From assembly GCF_004341845.1 (NCBI RefSeq), contig NZ_SLVB01000008.1, forward strand, positions 1 to 64,000: DNA of 64,000 nt, read 5' to 3'. The translations under genes and the position numbers were made by a program. Source of the stretch: Novosphingobium sp. PhB165 (GTDB lineage: Bacteria > Pseudomonadota > Alphaproteobacteria > Sphingomonadales > Sphingomonadaceae). Shown here in pieces: positions 1 through 7,954 of this stretch (its first letter is position 1; every line of letters starts with the position of its first letter). Below the pieces are notes generated by a model. It worked only from the letters and a program-made list of their open reading frames with translations, was not told where the DNA came from and did no database searches.

Positions 1-234
1 GTGGAGACCGGCGGCACCCACTACATGCGCGAGCGCACGCAGTGGGATTCGGGCGCGAACCTCGTCTGCGTCTCGCCCGGCGTGGTGCTCGCCTACGACC
101 GCAACGTCTATACCAACACCCTGCTGCGCAAGGCCGGGATCGAGGTCATCACCATCTCCGGCGCCGAACTCGGACGCGGACGCGGCGGCGGGCACTGCAT
201 GACGTGCCCCATCATTCGCGATGCCGTCGAGTAA
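1..234 (+). CDS. arcA: Arginine deiminase, C-terminal fragment (5' end outside window)
   Basis: Hydrolyses arginine to citrulline and ammonia, the first step of the arginine deiminase pathway. Only the last 77 residues are present; the frame is open to base 1, so the gene starts upstream. The end carries the family signature GGGHCMTCP, whose first Cys is the catalytic nucleophile of arginine deiminases, followed by the usual short tail. It stops with TAA 13 bases before the Mrp antiporter operon on the same strand, so the two may be co-transcribed. Both could serve alkali or cation stress (ammonia production and Na+/H+ exchange), but that link is inference. Confidence 0.88.
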   Translation: METGGTHYMRERTQWDSGANLVCVSPGVVLAYDRNVYTNTLLRKAGIEVITISGAELGRGRGGGHCMTCPIIRDAVE

Positions 235-247
235 CGGCAAACCCGAA

Positions 248-769
248 ATGACGGGCGGCATGGCATCGACCGGAAAATTGCCGTCACGCAAGGCGGCCGC
301 GATCGCGCGCGGGATCAGCTATCTTGCACTCTGGCTCATCATGATGCCCAGCGCCCGGCCTACCGACCTGCTGGTCGGCGCCGGCGCTGCCATCGCGGCG
401 ACATGGCTCAGCTTGCGCACATTCCCGCCTGCGACCGGCTGCCTGCATTTCGTCAGCATGGCGGCACTTATGCCCCATTTCATCTGGCAATCGGTGCGGG
501 CCGGTTTCGACATCGCCCGCCGAGTCTTTGATCCGAGATTGCCGATCCAGCCCGGCTTCGTCGCCTGCCCGCTTGGCTTTCCGGAAGGTCTGGCACGCAA
601 CACGTTCGCCACCATCACCAGCCTGATCCCCGGCACGGTGCCTTGCGGCGAGGTCGACGGCGTTCTCACCTATCACTGCCTCGATCTCCGCAACCCTGTG
701 GTCCAGCAGTTGTGGGCAGAGGAAAGACTGATGGCGCGGGCGCTGATCGCGGGCCGCAGGCATGACTGA
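248..769 (+). CDS. mrpE: Mrp-type Na+/H+ antiporter subunit E
   Basis: Small membrane subunit of the multisubunit Mrp/Mnh cation:proton antiporter in the inner membrane. The 173-residue protein has two hydrophobic N-terminal helices (about residues 20-60) and a soluble C-terminal part with the MnhE-type segment around NTFATITSLIPGT and the DGVLTYHCLD stretch. The ATG at 248 lies just after the arcA stop; an in-frame ATG at 221 would overlap arcA. The 3' end overlaps subunit F by 8 bases, the start of a tightly overlapping E-F-G-B-C-D operon. The family is clear; the transported cation cannot be read from the sequence. Confidence 0.88.
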   Translation: MTGGMASTGKLPSRKAAAIARGISYLALWLIMMPSARPTDLLVGAGAAIAATWLSLRTFPPATGCLHFVSMAALMPHFIWQSVRAGFDIARRVFDPRLPIQPGFVACPLGFPEGLARNTFATITSLIPGTVPCGEVDGVLTYHCLDLRNPVVQQLWAEERLMARALIAGRRHD

Positions 770-1034
770 ATTTCTGCTCGGCTCGGCTTGCGCCATCCTG
801 GTGGTGGTCGCGGTCGGGCTGGTGCGCCTCCTGCGCGGCCCCGGCGAGGCCGATCGCATGATGGCGGTGCAATTGCTCGGCACCGGCAGCACGGCGGTAA
901 TGTTGATCTTCGGCGCCGTGATACGGCAGCCGGCGGTGATCGATGTCGCGCTTATCGTCGCGCTGCTCTCGGCGTTCGCCGGGCTGGCCTTCGTGCGAGG
1001 CATCAGCCCGAACAGCGGGGGAGGAGACGAATGA
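762..1034 (+). CDS. mrpF: Mrp-type Na+/H+ antiporter subunit F
   Basis: Small 90-residue membrane subunit of the Mrp antiporter, with three predicted transmembrane helices. The family-typical loop after helix 1 (RLLRGPGEADRMMAVQLLG) is present. It overlaps mrpE by 8 bases and its TGA stop overlaps the ATG of mrpG (ATGA at 1031-1034), implying translational coupling. Length and position match MnhF/PhaF proteins. Confidence 0.88.
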   Translation: MTEFLLGSACAILVVVAVGLVRLLRGPGEADRMMAVQLLGTGSTAVMLIFGAVIRQPAVIDVALIVALLSAFAGLAFVRGISPNSGGGDE

Positions 1035-1327
1035 CCATGCTCCTCGATCTCTGGACGATCGTTCTGGTGAGCATGGGCGTCGTGTTCTTTCTTGCCGGAA
1101 CCGTGGGCCTGCTGCGCTTCCCCGATGCGCTTTCGCGGCTTCATGCACTTACGAAAGCCGATAATCTGGGCCTCGGGCTGGTGGTGATCGGCCTGCTGCC
1201 GAGGCTCACAGGCATTGCGGACGGCGCCAAGATGATCTTCGTCTGGCTGCTGGTGATGCTGTCCGGAGCATGCCTGGCCCAGCTGGTTGCACACCTGATC
1301 CGCCAATCCGGAGACTTCAAGCCGTGA
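1031..1327 (+). CDS. mrpG: Mrp-type Na+/H+ antiporter subunit G
   Basis: A 98-residue membrane protein of the MnhG/PhaG family, with three predicted helices. Helix 1 is followed by the signature GLLRFPDALSRLHALTKADN, the conserved segment of this family. The start is set by the ATGA overlap with mrpF; longer upstream in-frame starts would run through mrpF. The end overlaps the GTG start of the next gene (GTGA at 1324-1327). It acts as an accessory subunit in assembly and function of the antiporter complex. Confidence 0.9.
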   Translation: MTMLLDLWTIVLVSMGVVFFLAGTVGLLRFPDALSRLHALTKADNLGLGLVVIGLLPRLTGIADGAKMIFVWLLVMLSGACLAQLVAHLIRQSGDFKP

Positions 1328-2256
1328 CCGCGTGGCTCGACAGCGCGGCACTCATACTGCTGATCGGGCTGGCGGCATGGGTCGTACTGGGCAGGAACAC
1401 GTTTGCAGCCGTGGCGGGCTTCATTGCCTACGGGATGCTGCTGGGGCTGGTGTGGGTGGAATTGCAGGGCATCGATGTTGCCATGACCGAGGCCGCAATC
1501 GGTGGAGGGCTCACCGGCGCGCTGATGATCGGCGCCGCGCGGCGGTTGAAATCGGCGGCGCCGGTGGCGCCTGCAACCGCAGGAACTCTCGTCATCGCTA
1601 TTGGGGTTGGTGCCGCCATGGCCGCCATTCTGGCCGCATGCGTCCTGGCGCTGCCTAATCCGGCGCCGAGTTTGGCGTCCCTGGTGGCCGGGAATATCGC
1701 GGCAACCGGCGTCCAGAATCCCATCACCGCCGTGCTGCTGGCATTTCGGTCGATGGATACCCTGCTCGAAGCCGTGGTGCTGCTGCTCGCGCTGATCGCC
1801 GTCTGGTCACTGGCGCCCGATGCCGAGTGGCCCGGACGGATCGGGGTACCGCAAACCGCCAATCCCAACGGCATCCTCGCCTATATCGCGCGCGTGCTGC
1901 CACCGATCGGACTGGTGATCGGGTTCTATATTTTCTGGGCGGGCGCCGACCAGCCGGGCGGCAAATTCCAGGCAGCGACGATCCTCGCAGCCATGTGGTT
2001 GCTGATCATCTCCGCCGGGCTCGGCAAGACGCCGCCGGTAAGCTCCAGATGGCTGCGTGCGGGACTGATCGCCGGTCCCATCGGCTTCATTCTTGTCGGC
2101 GCCTATGGCGTAGCGAGCACCGGAGCGTTTCTCGGGCTACCCGCCGCCTATGCCAAGCCGCTGATCGTGACGATCGAGATCGCCTTGCTCCCCACCCTGA
2201 CCTTGATACTGGCACTGCTGATCCCGCCCCCGCTGCGGAAACGGGCCGAAGCATGA
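1324..2256 (+). CDS. mrpB: Mrp-type antiporter subunit B with fused DUF4040 domain
   Basis: A 310-residue membrane protein with two family parts. Residues 1-75 resemble the DUF4040/MbhD-like segment normally found at the C-terminus of MrpA (VEL..IDVAMTEAAIGGGLTGALMI). Residues 190-305 are an MnhB domain (YIARVLPPIGLVIGFYIFWAGA, then PGGKFQA). The start is the GTG overlapping the mrpG stop. The next gene starts inside its stop codon (ATGA at 2253-2256). The MrpA tail therefore survives here fused to MrpB, although no full-length MrpA is encoded in this operon. Confidence 0.85.
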   Translation: MTAWLDSAALILLIGLAAWVVLGRNTFAAVAGFIAYGMLLGLVWVELQGIDVAMTEAAIGGGLTGALMIGAARRLKSAAPVAPATAGTLVIAIGVGAAMAAILAACVLALPNPAPSLASLVAGNIAATGVQNPITAVLLAFRSMDTLLEAVVLLLALIAVWSLAPDAEWPGRIGVPQTANPNGILAYIARVLPPIGLVIGFYIFWAGADQPGGKFQAATILAAMWLLIISAGLGKTPPVSSRWLRAGLIAGPIGFILVGAYGVASTGAFLGLPAAYAKPLIVTIEIALLPTLTLILALLIPPPLRKRAEA

Positions 2257-2588
2257 CCGGCGCCACACTTCACGGCCTCGCCGCCGCCATATTGATCGGG
2301 CTGGGTGTGTTCGGGCTGATCGCCCACGCCTCCCCTTTGCGCAAGATTCTCGCCTTCAACATCGTGGGAAGCGGCGTGTTCCTATTGGCGGGAGCTCTCG
2401 CCCGTCGCGGCGCCGAGGCCGGGTTCGGCGGCGATCCCGTCCTGCACGCCATATTGATTACCGGCATTGTCGTGGCGTTCTCGGCCACGGCAATGGCGAC
2501 CGCGATGCTGCTGCGGCTGCGTTCGGTGACCGACCGGACCACTTTGGCCGAAACGCCGCCCCGCCATGACGCCGATCCTCCTGCATGA
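2253..2588 (+). CDS. mrpC: Mrp-type Na+/H+ antiporter subunit C
   Basis: A 111-residue, three-helix membrane protein of the MnhC/NuoK-like family. The conserved mid-segment GGDPVLHAILITGIVVAFSA, with the DP..HA.ILT.IV-type core of MrpC and NuoK, is visible around residues 60-80. The start overlaps the mrpB stop and the stop overlaps the mrpD start (ATGA at 2585-2588). MrpC contributes to the membrane arm of the antiporter next to MrpD. Confidence 0.9.
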   Translation: MTGATLHGLAAAILIGLGVFGLIAHASPLRKILAFNIVGSGVFLLAGALARRGAEAGFGGDPVLHAILITGIVVAFSATAMATAMLLRLRSVTDRTTLAETPPRHDADPPA

Positions 2589-4300
2589 CGGAAACTCCGG
2601 CAGGGCTGCTGATCGTTCTGGCCGTATTGCTGCCGTTCGTGGGCATGATGCTGGCGCTGATGGCGGGCGGCCGCAATACGCCTCGCGTTGCCGCCATCAC
2701 TATTGTCTGCGTGGTCGTGACAGTCGCGGCGATCGGGCTTCAGGTTGCCCACGCTCCGTTGGTTTACCAGCTCGGCGGTTGGGCACCGCCGCTGGGCGTA
2801 GCGCTGCGCGCCGACGGGCCGGCGGCGGGGATGATGGCGGTGGTGACAGTCGTCGTAGCCGCCATCGCGCTCTACGCGCGCCGCGATTTTGCGGTGCCCG
2901 AAGGCCTGGTGGAAGCCCGTGCACCGCTGGCCTTCTGGCTGCTGTTGCTCGCGGTGTGGGGATCGCTCAATCTCATCTTTGTCAGCGGCGATCTGTTCAC
3001 GCTTTACGTGGGGCTGGAGCTTCTGACTTTTGCCGGAGTCCCGCTGGTCTGCCTCGACGGCCGCGCCGAGACCTTGCGAGCGGCCCTGCGCTACCTGCTG
3101 TTCGCGCTGATGGGTTCGCTGCTCTATCTGCTGGGCACGGTGCTGATCTTTGGCGTCTACGGCACGCTCGACATCGAACTGCTGTCACGCGTGATCCAGC
3201 CGAGCCTTGTGACGCGGACCGTGCTCGCGCTGATGACGGCCGGACTGCTTGCCAAGACGGCGCTGTTTCCGCTCCACATCTGGCTGCCGCCGGCCCATGC
3301 CGGGGCCCCGGCGGCGGCGAGCGCGATCCTTTCCGGCCTTGTCATCAAGGGATCGTGGTTCCTGATCGTACGGCTATGGTTCGATGTCATGCCCGGGGTC
3401 GTCACGTTCGGCACTGCGCAGCTGCTCGGTGCGATGGGGGCTGCGGCGATTGTGGTCGGCAGCATCGTTGCGCTGCGGCAGCAAAGGCTCAAGCTGCTGG
3501 TCGCCTATTCAACGGTTGCGCAGATCGGTTATCTGTTCCTGATGTTCCCGCTCGCCTTCGACGCGAGCGCCGGAGCAATGTCGGGCGGCAATGTGTTGAC
3601 CGCCGGACTGCTGCAAGCGGCATCGCACGCCACCGCAAAGGCCAGCATGTTCATGGCAGCGGGCCTGTTCTACAAAGCGCTCGGGCATGACCGCATTGCC
3701 GAACTGGGCGGCGCGGCGCGGGCCTTGCCGATCACCACGCTGACTTTCGCCATGGCAGGACTGGCGCTGATGGGCGTGGTGCCCAGCGGCGCCTATCTTG
3801 CCAAGAAGCTGCTTCTGGCAGCCGCCGCCGACCAGGGCCAATGGTGGTGGACAGTAGTCTTGCAGGGCGGAGCGGCATTCACGGCGGGCTATACGGTGCT
3901 CGTTCTGCGACGCTTGCTGGCAAGTCCCATGGCTCCGGAGCGAGAGATTGCCCGCGTCTCGCGGTTGTCCGAATGTACCGCGCTGGCACTGGCACTGGCG
4001 TCGCTGCTACTCGGCTTCGTGGCAGCCGTACCCGGGATCGGCCTGCCGAGCGGGCTGATCTCAAATCCACTCGCGCCGAGTGAACTGCTGACAATCTGCC
4101 TCGTCACAGGCGGCGGCTGCCTCTTGGCCTGGGGTTTCGCACAGCGGCCGTCTTCCGTGCGACCAGCCAAGGCCGCATTTGTCGGCGTGCTCGTCGAAGA
4201 TTTCGACGGCCTGTTACGGCAGTGGCCGGCCGCCAGCCTTTCCCTGTTCGCTTTTGCGGCGGCAATGGGGTGGCTCCTGCAATCCGGAACTGCCGCATAG
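2585..4300 (+). CDS. mrpD: Mrp-type antiporter large subunit D (proton-conducting)
   Basis: A 571-residue polytopic membrane protein of the proton-antiporter M family (related to NuoL/M/N). Family landmarks are visible: a Glu in a central helix (YVGLELLTFAGVPL), a Lys in GLLAKTALFPLHIWLPPAHA, a second Lys in LVIKGSWFLIVRLW, and VAYSTVAQIGYLFLM later on. It is the only large antiporter-like subunit in this operon, where most Mrp systems have both MrpA and MrpD. It ends five bases before a convergent gene, and no clear terminator hairpin is seen. Confidence 0.87.
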   Translation: MTETPAGLLIVLAVLLPFVGMMLALMAGGRNTPRVAAITIVCVVVTVAAIGLQVAHAPLVYQLGGWAPPLGVALRADGPAAGMMAVVTVVVAAIALYARRDFAVPEGLVEARAPLAFWLLLLAVWGSLNLIFVSGDLFTLYVGLELLTFAGVPLVCLDGRAETLRAALRYLLFALMGSLLYLLGTVLIFGVYGTLDIELLSRVIQPSLVTRTVLALMTAGLLAKTALFPLHIWLPPAHAGAPAAASAILSGLVIKGSWFLIVRLWFDVMPGVVTFGTAQLLGAMGAAAIVVGSIVALRQQRLKLLVAYSTVAQIGYLFLMFPLAFDASAGAMSGGNVLTAGLLQAASHATAKASMFMAAGLFYKALGHDRIAELGGAARALPITTLTFAMAGLALMGVVPSGAYLAKKLLLAAAADQGQWWWTVVLQGGAAFTAGYTVLVLRRLLASPMAPEREIARVSRLSECTALALALASLLLGFVAAVPGIGLPSGLISNPLAPSELLTICLVTGGGCLLAWGFAQRPSSVRPAKAAFVGVLVEDFDGLLRQWPAASLSLFAFAAAMGWLLQSGTAA

Positions 4301-4305
4301 GCTTC

Positions 4306-4974
4306 TTACCGAGGGCTCTCCGCAGCCGCGACCCGCCTGAAACGGATGGTGCGATCGTATCGTTGGAGGATCAAGTCCCCATGGTCCCGGCGCAGCGGCG
4401 TCCGTGCAAACGCAACGACACCCAGATCGTGCGGCTCGAAACGGACATGGATCTCGTGGCCCATCGGTGGCGGCAATGCGATGGTTTCGCCACGAAGATC
4501 GAAGACGGGAAGCCGCAGAGTGACCGAAACGGGCATTGCGCGCGCATCGAATTCCAGCGGCTCGGGCTCATCGCTGAGTTGGCGGTCGATCACGCTTCCG
4601 TCCGGGAGCCGGAATTCCGCGTTGAAATATTGCCGGGACATCCCCTCGGGCAGGTCCAGCAGCAGCTTGATCTGCCCGGCAGGCGCATCGCGGAGGTCGG
4701 TCAGGACAAATCGGGGCGGGACGACCGGATCGCTGGTGAGCAGCACCTGACTTCCATCGGACGTCCAAGTGCCCTGCGCCTGTTCATCAAGCGCGCCATA
4801 GGACATTCCATAAAGGAAACGGCCGTCCGCGTGCAGTTCGATGCCAACGGCCATCTCGGTTTGCCCGCCGTCGTAAACACCCACCACATCCGCCGATTGG
4901 GCAGCGGCGATGGGGCACCCTGCGGCAGCAGCCGAAGCGAGCATCATGGCAAGAACGGTGCGGGCGAAGATCAT
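4306..4974 (-). CDS. Secreted hypothetical protein, beta-rich
   Basis: Not recognised. The 222-residue protein starts with a probable cleavable signal peptide (MIFARTVLAMMLASAAA, cleavage near AAAQS about residue 26), so the mature part is periplasmic. It looks beta-rich, with a lipocalin-like opening (GVYDGGQTEMAVGIELHADG, then FLYGMSYGALDEQAQGTW) and no evident catalytic motif. The ATG at 4974 was chosen because it begins the signal peptide; the frame is open upstream to 5103. It converges with mrpD. Confidence 0.7.
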   Translation of the reverse strand: MIFARTVLAMMLASAAAAGCPIAAAQSADVVGVYDGGQTEMAVGIELHADGRFLYGMSYGALDEQAQGTWTSDGSQVLLTSDPVVPPRFVLTDLRDAPAGQIKLLLDLPEGMSRQYFNAEFRLPDGSVIDRQLSDEPEPLEFDARAMPVSVTLRLPVFDLRGETIALPPPMGHEIHVRFEPHDLGVVAFARTPLRRDHGDLILQRYDRTIRFRRVAAAESPR

Positions 4975-5032
4975 GCCGCAGCATAAAACCTTACCGGAAT
5001 TGCCGCGAGACGTTTGTGAGCCGCAATTGTCT

Positions 5033-5431
5033 TCAGGCCGCCACGTGCCGGACCAAAGCCGTATCGGTAAATTGGATGAAGGACCGGATTTTGCCCTCCT
5101 CATCCAAAGTGATCAGGTCGAACAGCTGCGTACGAACCGGCTCTTTTCCTTCGGCCGCAACGGTAACTTCCCAGCGCGCCGCGATCTTTTCCCCTTCGAC
5201 CACGGCATCCAGAAGTTCAAGATCGCTGAACCGAAAGCGATCGATCAACTGGCCGATCTGATCCATCGAAGACTCGGAACTGAAACCGACAGGTTCCAAC
5301 AGCGATCGCTCTCCGACAAAATCGAAGCGTGCATCATCCGCCCAATAGGTTGCCAATGCTTCCTTATCTCCCGAAACACGGGCAGCATAGACATCCCGAA
5401 TTGTCTGCAACGCGGCGTCGCGGTCAAGCAT
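5033..5431 (-). CDS. NTF2/SnoaL-like protein
   Basis: A 132-residue protein with the NTF2-like cone fold pattern: an N-terminal helix pair (TIRDVYAARVSGDKEALATY, WADDARFDFVG) followed by alternating strands, ending FIQFTDTALV. Members range from ketosteroid isomerase to polyketide cyclases and non-catalytic binders, so substrate and reaction are unknown. Of three in-frame ATGs (5443, 5437, 5431) the last is chosen because GGAG lies six bases upstream. A Fur-like 7-1-7 palindrome lies about 115 bases upstream, suggesting iron control. Confidence 0.72.
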   Translation of the reverse strand: MLDRDAALQTIRDVYAARVSGDKEALATYWADDARFDFVGERSLLEPVGFSSESSMDQIGQLIDRFRFSDLELLDAVVEGEKIAARWEVTVAAEGKEPVRTQLFDLITLDEEGKIRSFIQFTDTALVRHVAA

Positions 5432-5443
5432 GACCATCTCCAT

Positions 5444-5609
5444 GAGACTAGGACAGCACGCCGAATATATTCCAAAATCCGTTTACTTGCGATCCACAAA
5501 AACCGCTCATCGATATCATTCAGAACTATAATCTCAGTAGTTAATTTGAAAATTATTCTCAATTACCACCCGCGTCGCGATTATTTCGCCACACGTGCAA
5601 GTAACGCAA
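5444..5609. other. AT-rich intergenic region between NTF2-like gene and marR
   Basis: This gap is noticeably AT-rich compared with the surrounding genes. It holds the promoter side of the NTF2-like gene and the 3' flank of marR (both on the minus strand). Apart from the palindrome listed separately I see no gene or hairpin in it. Confidence 0.5.
5547..5561. promoter_or_regulatory. Candidate Fur box
   Basis: TGAAAATTATTCTCA matches the 7-1-7 palindromic description of Fur sites (TGAGAAT-N-ATTCTCA) at all but one palindrome position. It lies in the AT-rich gap upstream of the NTF2-like gene on the minus strand. The match is seen directly; iron control is inference. Confidence 0.45.
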
Positions 5610-6017
5610 TCACACCTGAAGCTTGTCCAACAACGCGATCAGCATCGGCTTCAGGCGGCCGATTTCCTCACGGTGCGTCGCGCTGAGCGTTTCCAGCGTG
5701 CGGTGCGCCTGCTCGGTCAATGCAAGCAGTGCGCGGCGCTTGTCGTCCGGCGACGGCGCTCTCTGGACAAGGCCGAGCGAAACCAGCCGATCAACCAGCC
5801 CCGTCGCGCTGTGCGGCTTCAGGATCAGCCGTTCCGCTACGTGGCCGACAGTGGCCGCCTCTGCCGGTGCCGCCCGGATAACCAGCAGGGCCTGATGCTG
5901 CTGCGGCGTCAATCCGCACTCCGCCGCCTTCGCCTCGCTGAAGGCCTGGAACTGCCGCAGCGAGAATCGAAAGTCGGCAAGCGCCGCATAATCGGCATCG
6001 GTCAGTTCGTGGCTCAT
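5610..6017 (-). CDS. MarR-family transcriptional regulator
   Basis: A 135-residue dimeric winged-helix regulator. The MarR core is visible: LTPQQHQALLVIRAA (residues 36-50), the recognition region VGHVAERLILKPHSATGLVD (about 57-76) and the wing SPDDKRRALLALT (89-101). The ATG at 6017 gives a normal MarR length; the frame is open upstream to 6122 but would then cross the promoter region. It is divergent from the ClC gene at 6121, with a near-perfect palindrome in the 103-base gap, so it probably represses itself and the channel. The effector is unknown. Confidence 0.87.
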   Translation of the reverse strand: MSHELTDADYAALADFRFSLRQFQAFSEAKAAECGLTPQQHQALLVIRAAPAEAATVGHVAERLILKPHSATGLVDRLVSLGLVQRAPSPDDKRRALLALTEQAHRTLETLSATHREEIGRLKPMLIALLDKLQV

Positions 6018-6062
6018 GCCTTCCAGTCCCTGTTCGCGGCCGATTTTGTCAATCGTTGATAA

Positions 6063-6079
6063 ATATCGCATTACGATAT
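6063..6079. promoter_or_regulatory. Probable MarR operator between marR and clc
   Basis: Inverted repeat ATATCG-CATTA-CGATAT in the divergent promoter region, 45 bases upstream of the marR start and 42 upstream of the ClC start. Size and AT-rich outer arms fit operators of MarR dimers. The repeat is seen directly; binding is inference. Confidence 0.6.
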
Positions 6080-6120
6080 ATGTGCCGCGCGATCCACTCC
6101 TTCCATTCGAGCGCCATCCC

Positions 6121-7878
6121 ATGACATTCCAAGATTTACCTTCGTCCCGGCGCCCGTTGGGCGATCACAGCGCGGACCGGCGCATGCTCATGCTGGCGCT
6201 CGCCGCGCTGCCAGTGGGCACGGGCGGCGCCTTGGGCGCGTGGGTTCTGCTGAAGGCCATCGCGGTCGCCACCAATCTGTTCTGGTTCGGCCGCCTTTCC
6301 GCCGCGCCTTCGGCCATCACCGACAATGCGCTGGGCGTATGGCTGGTCGCGGTGCCCGCCGTGGGCAGCCTGATCGTCGGCCTGATGGCGCGCTTCGGTT
6401 CGGACAAGATCCGCGGCCACGGCATTCCCGAGGCGATCGAGGCGATCCTTTACGGCGAGAGCCGCCTGTCCCTGAAAGTCGCCGTGCTGAAGCCGCTGTC
6501 TTCTGCCATTTCCATCGGCAGCGGAGGCCCGTTCGGCGCGGAGGGCCCGATCATCATGACCGGCGGCGCCATCGGTTCGCTGTTTGCCCAATTCTTCAGC
6601 CTCAGCGCGGCGGAGCGCAAGACGCTGCTGGTCTCCGGCGCCGCCGCCGGCATGACCGCCATCTTCGGCACACCGATTGCGGCAATCCTGCTCGCCATTG
6701 AGGTGCTGCTGTTCGAATGGAAACCGCGCAGCTTCGTGCCCGTGGTGATGGCGGTTCTGGTCTCATGGCTCTGGCGGCCATTGCTGGTCAGCACGGGCCC
6801 GCTGTTCCCCGTGCATCATGCACTGACGCTTGCGCCCGGCCTGATCGGCATCGCGCTGGCCATCGGCATGCTGGCAGGCGGACAGGCATGCCTGCTCTCC
6901 GCACTGCTCTACAAAGTGGAGGACCAGTTCGCCCGCTTGCCGATCCACTGGATGTGGTGGCCCGCGCTCGGCGGTCTGGTGGTCGGCATCGGCGGCCTGA
7001 TCGACGCTCACGTTCTGGGCGCAGGATACGAGAGCATCCGCGGCCTGCTCGATGGATCGCTGGCGATCCGCGTGGCGGTGGCGCTGCTTCTGGTCAAGGC
7101 GACCGTCTGGCTGATCGCCCTGGGTTCGGGCACGTCGGGCGGCGTTCTTGCGCCGCTGCTGCTGATTGGCGGAGCGCTGGGCTTCCTGCTCGGGCATTAC
7201 TTGCCCGGCGGCCCGGCAATCTGGGCGCTGGCCGGCATGGCGGGCATACTCAGCGGCGCGATGAGAGCGCCGCTGATGGCCACGCTTTTCGCAGTGGAAC
7301 TGACCGGCGATTTCGCCATGCTGCCCCTCACGCTTGCAGCGGCTGGCGGGGCCTACACCGTCAGCGTCCTCATGATGCGCCGCTCGATCCTGACCGAAAA
7401 GATCGCCCGGCGCGGCCGCCATATCCTTCAGGAATACACGGTCGATCCGTTCGATTTCCTTCAGGCACGGCAGGTCATGACGCCGGATCCGCAGACCTTG
7501 CCCGGCACCATGCCCGTCGCCGACGCCATCGCCTTCTTCAGCACCGACGCGCAGTTCCGCAGCTATCCGGTGATCGATGCGCACGGCAAGTTGGCGGGGA
7601 TGGTCTCCCGTTCCGACATCCTGCGCTGGAAAGTGCACGGCGCGGAAGCGGACGCGACTTTGGCCGAAGTCGCCTCGGACGCGTCCATCCCATTCGGCTG
7701 CCAATTCGATCCGATCAGCCGGATCGCCGACATGATGGTGGAGGCCGATGTGGGACGCATTCCTATCGTCGATTCTGAGACCGGCCGCGTTTCGGGCATT
7801 TTAAGCCGTCACGACCTGCTCAAGGTCCGCCGCGCCCACGGCAGTGCGGAGCGCGCGCGGAGCAGGCGGCAATCCTGA
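6121..7878 (+). CDS. ClC-family chloride channel/transporter with CBS pair
   Basis: A 585-residue inner-membrane ClC protein. The selectivity-filter motifs are visible: RGHGIPEAI (residues 98-106), GSGGPFGAEGP (133-143, with Glu141 in the gating-glutamate position) and GSGTSGGVLAPLLLIGG. Two CBS domains follow (QVMTPDP...YPVIDAHGKLAGMVSRSDIL and VEADVGRIPIVDSETGRVSGILSRHDLL), likely nucleotide-sensing regulatory modules. The gating Glu is kept in both channels and Cl-/H+ exchangers, so the mode is open. The ATG at 6121 follows the intergenic operator; an earlier in-frame start would overlap marR. Confidence 0.9.
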   Translation: MTFQDLPSSRRPLGDHSADRRMLMLALAALPVGTGGALGAWVLLKAIAVATNLFWFGRLSAAPSAITDNALGVWLVAVPAVGSLIVGLMARFGSDKIRGHGIPEAIEAILYGESRLSLKVAVLKPLSSAISIGSGGPFGAEGPIIMTGGAIGSLFAQFFSLSAAERKTLLVSGAAAGMTAIFGTPIAAILLAIEVLLFEWKPRSFVPVVMAVLVSWLWRPLLVSTGPLFPVHHALTLAPGLIGIALAIGMLAGGQACLLSALLYKVEDQFARLPIHWMWWPALGGLVVGIGGLIDAHVLGAGYESIRGLLDGSLAIRVAVALLLVKATVWLIALGSGTSGGVLAPLLLIGGALGFLLGHYLPGGPAIWALAGMAGILSGAMRAPLMATLFAVELTGDFAMLPLTLAAAGGAYTVSVLMMRRSILTEKIARRGRHILQEYTVDPFDFLQARQVMTPDPQTLPGTMPVADAIAFFSTDAQFRSYPVIDAHGKLAGMVSRSDILRWKVHGAEADATLAEVASDASIPFGCQFDPISRIADMMVEADVGRIPIVDSETGRVSGILSRHDLLKVRRAHGSAERARSRRQS

Positions 7879-7915
7879 CCACAGCGTAGATGCGGTTGGC
7901 CCTTGGTGCACATCA

Positions 7916-7945
7916 GCGCGCTCCTGTCGCGAGGCAGGAGCGCGC
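7916..7945. terminator. Bidirectional terminator hairpin
   Basis: Perfect 11-bp inverted repeat GCGCGCTCCTG / CAGGAGCGCGC with an 8-base loop, lying between the convergent ClC and SnoaL-like genes. No T-run follows on either side. Confidence 0.65.
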
Positions 7946-7954
7946 AGGCCGCGT

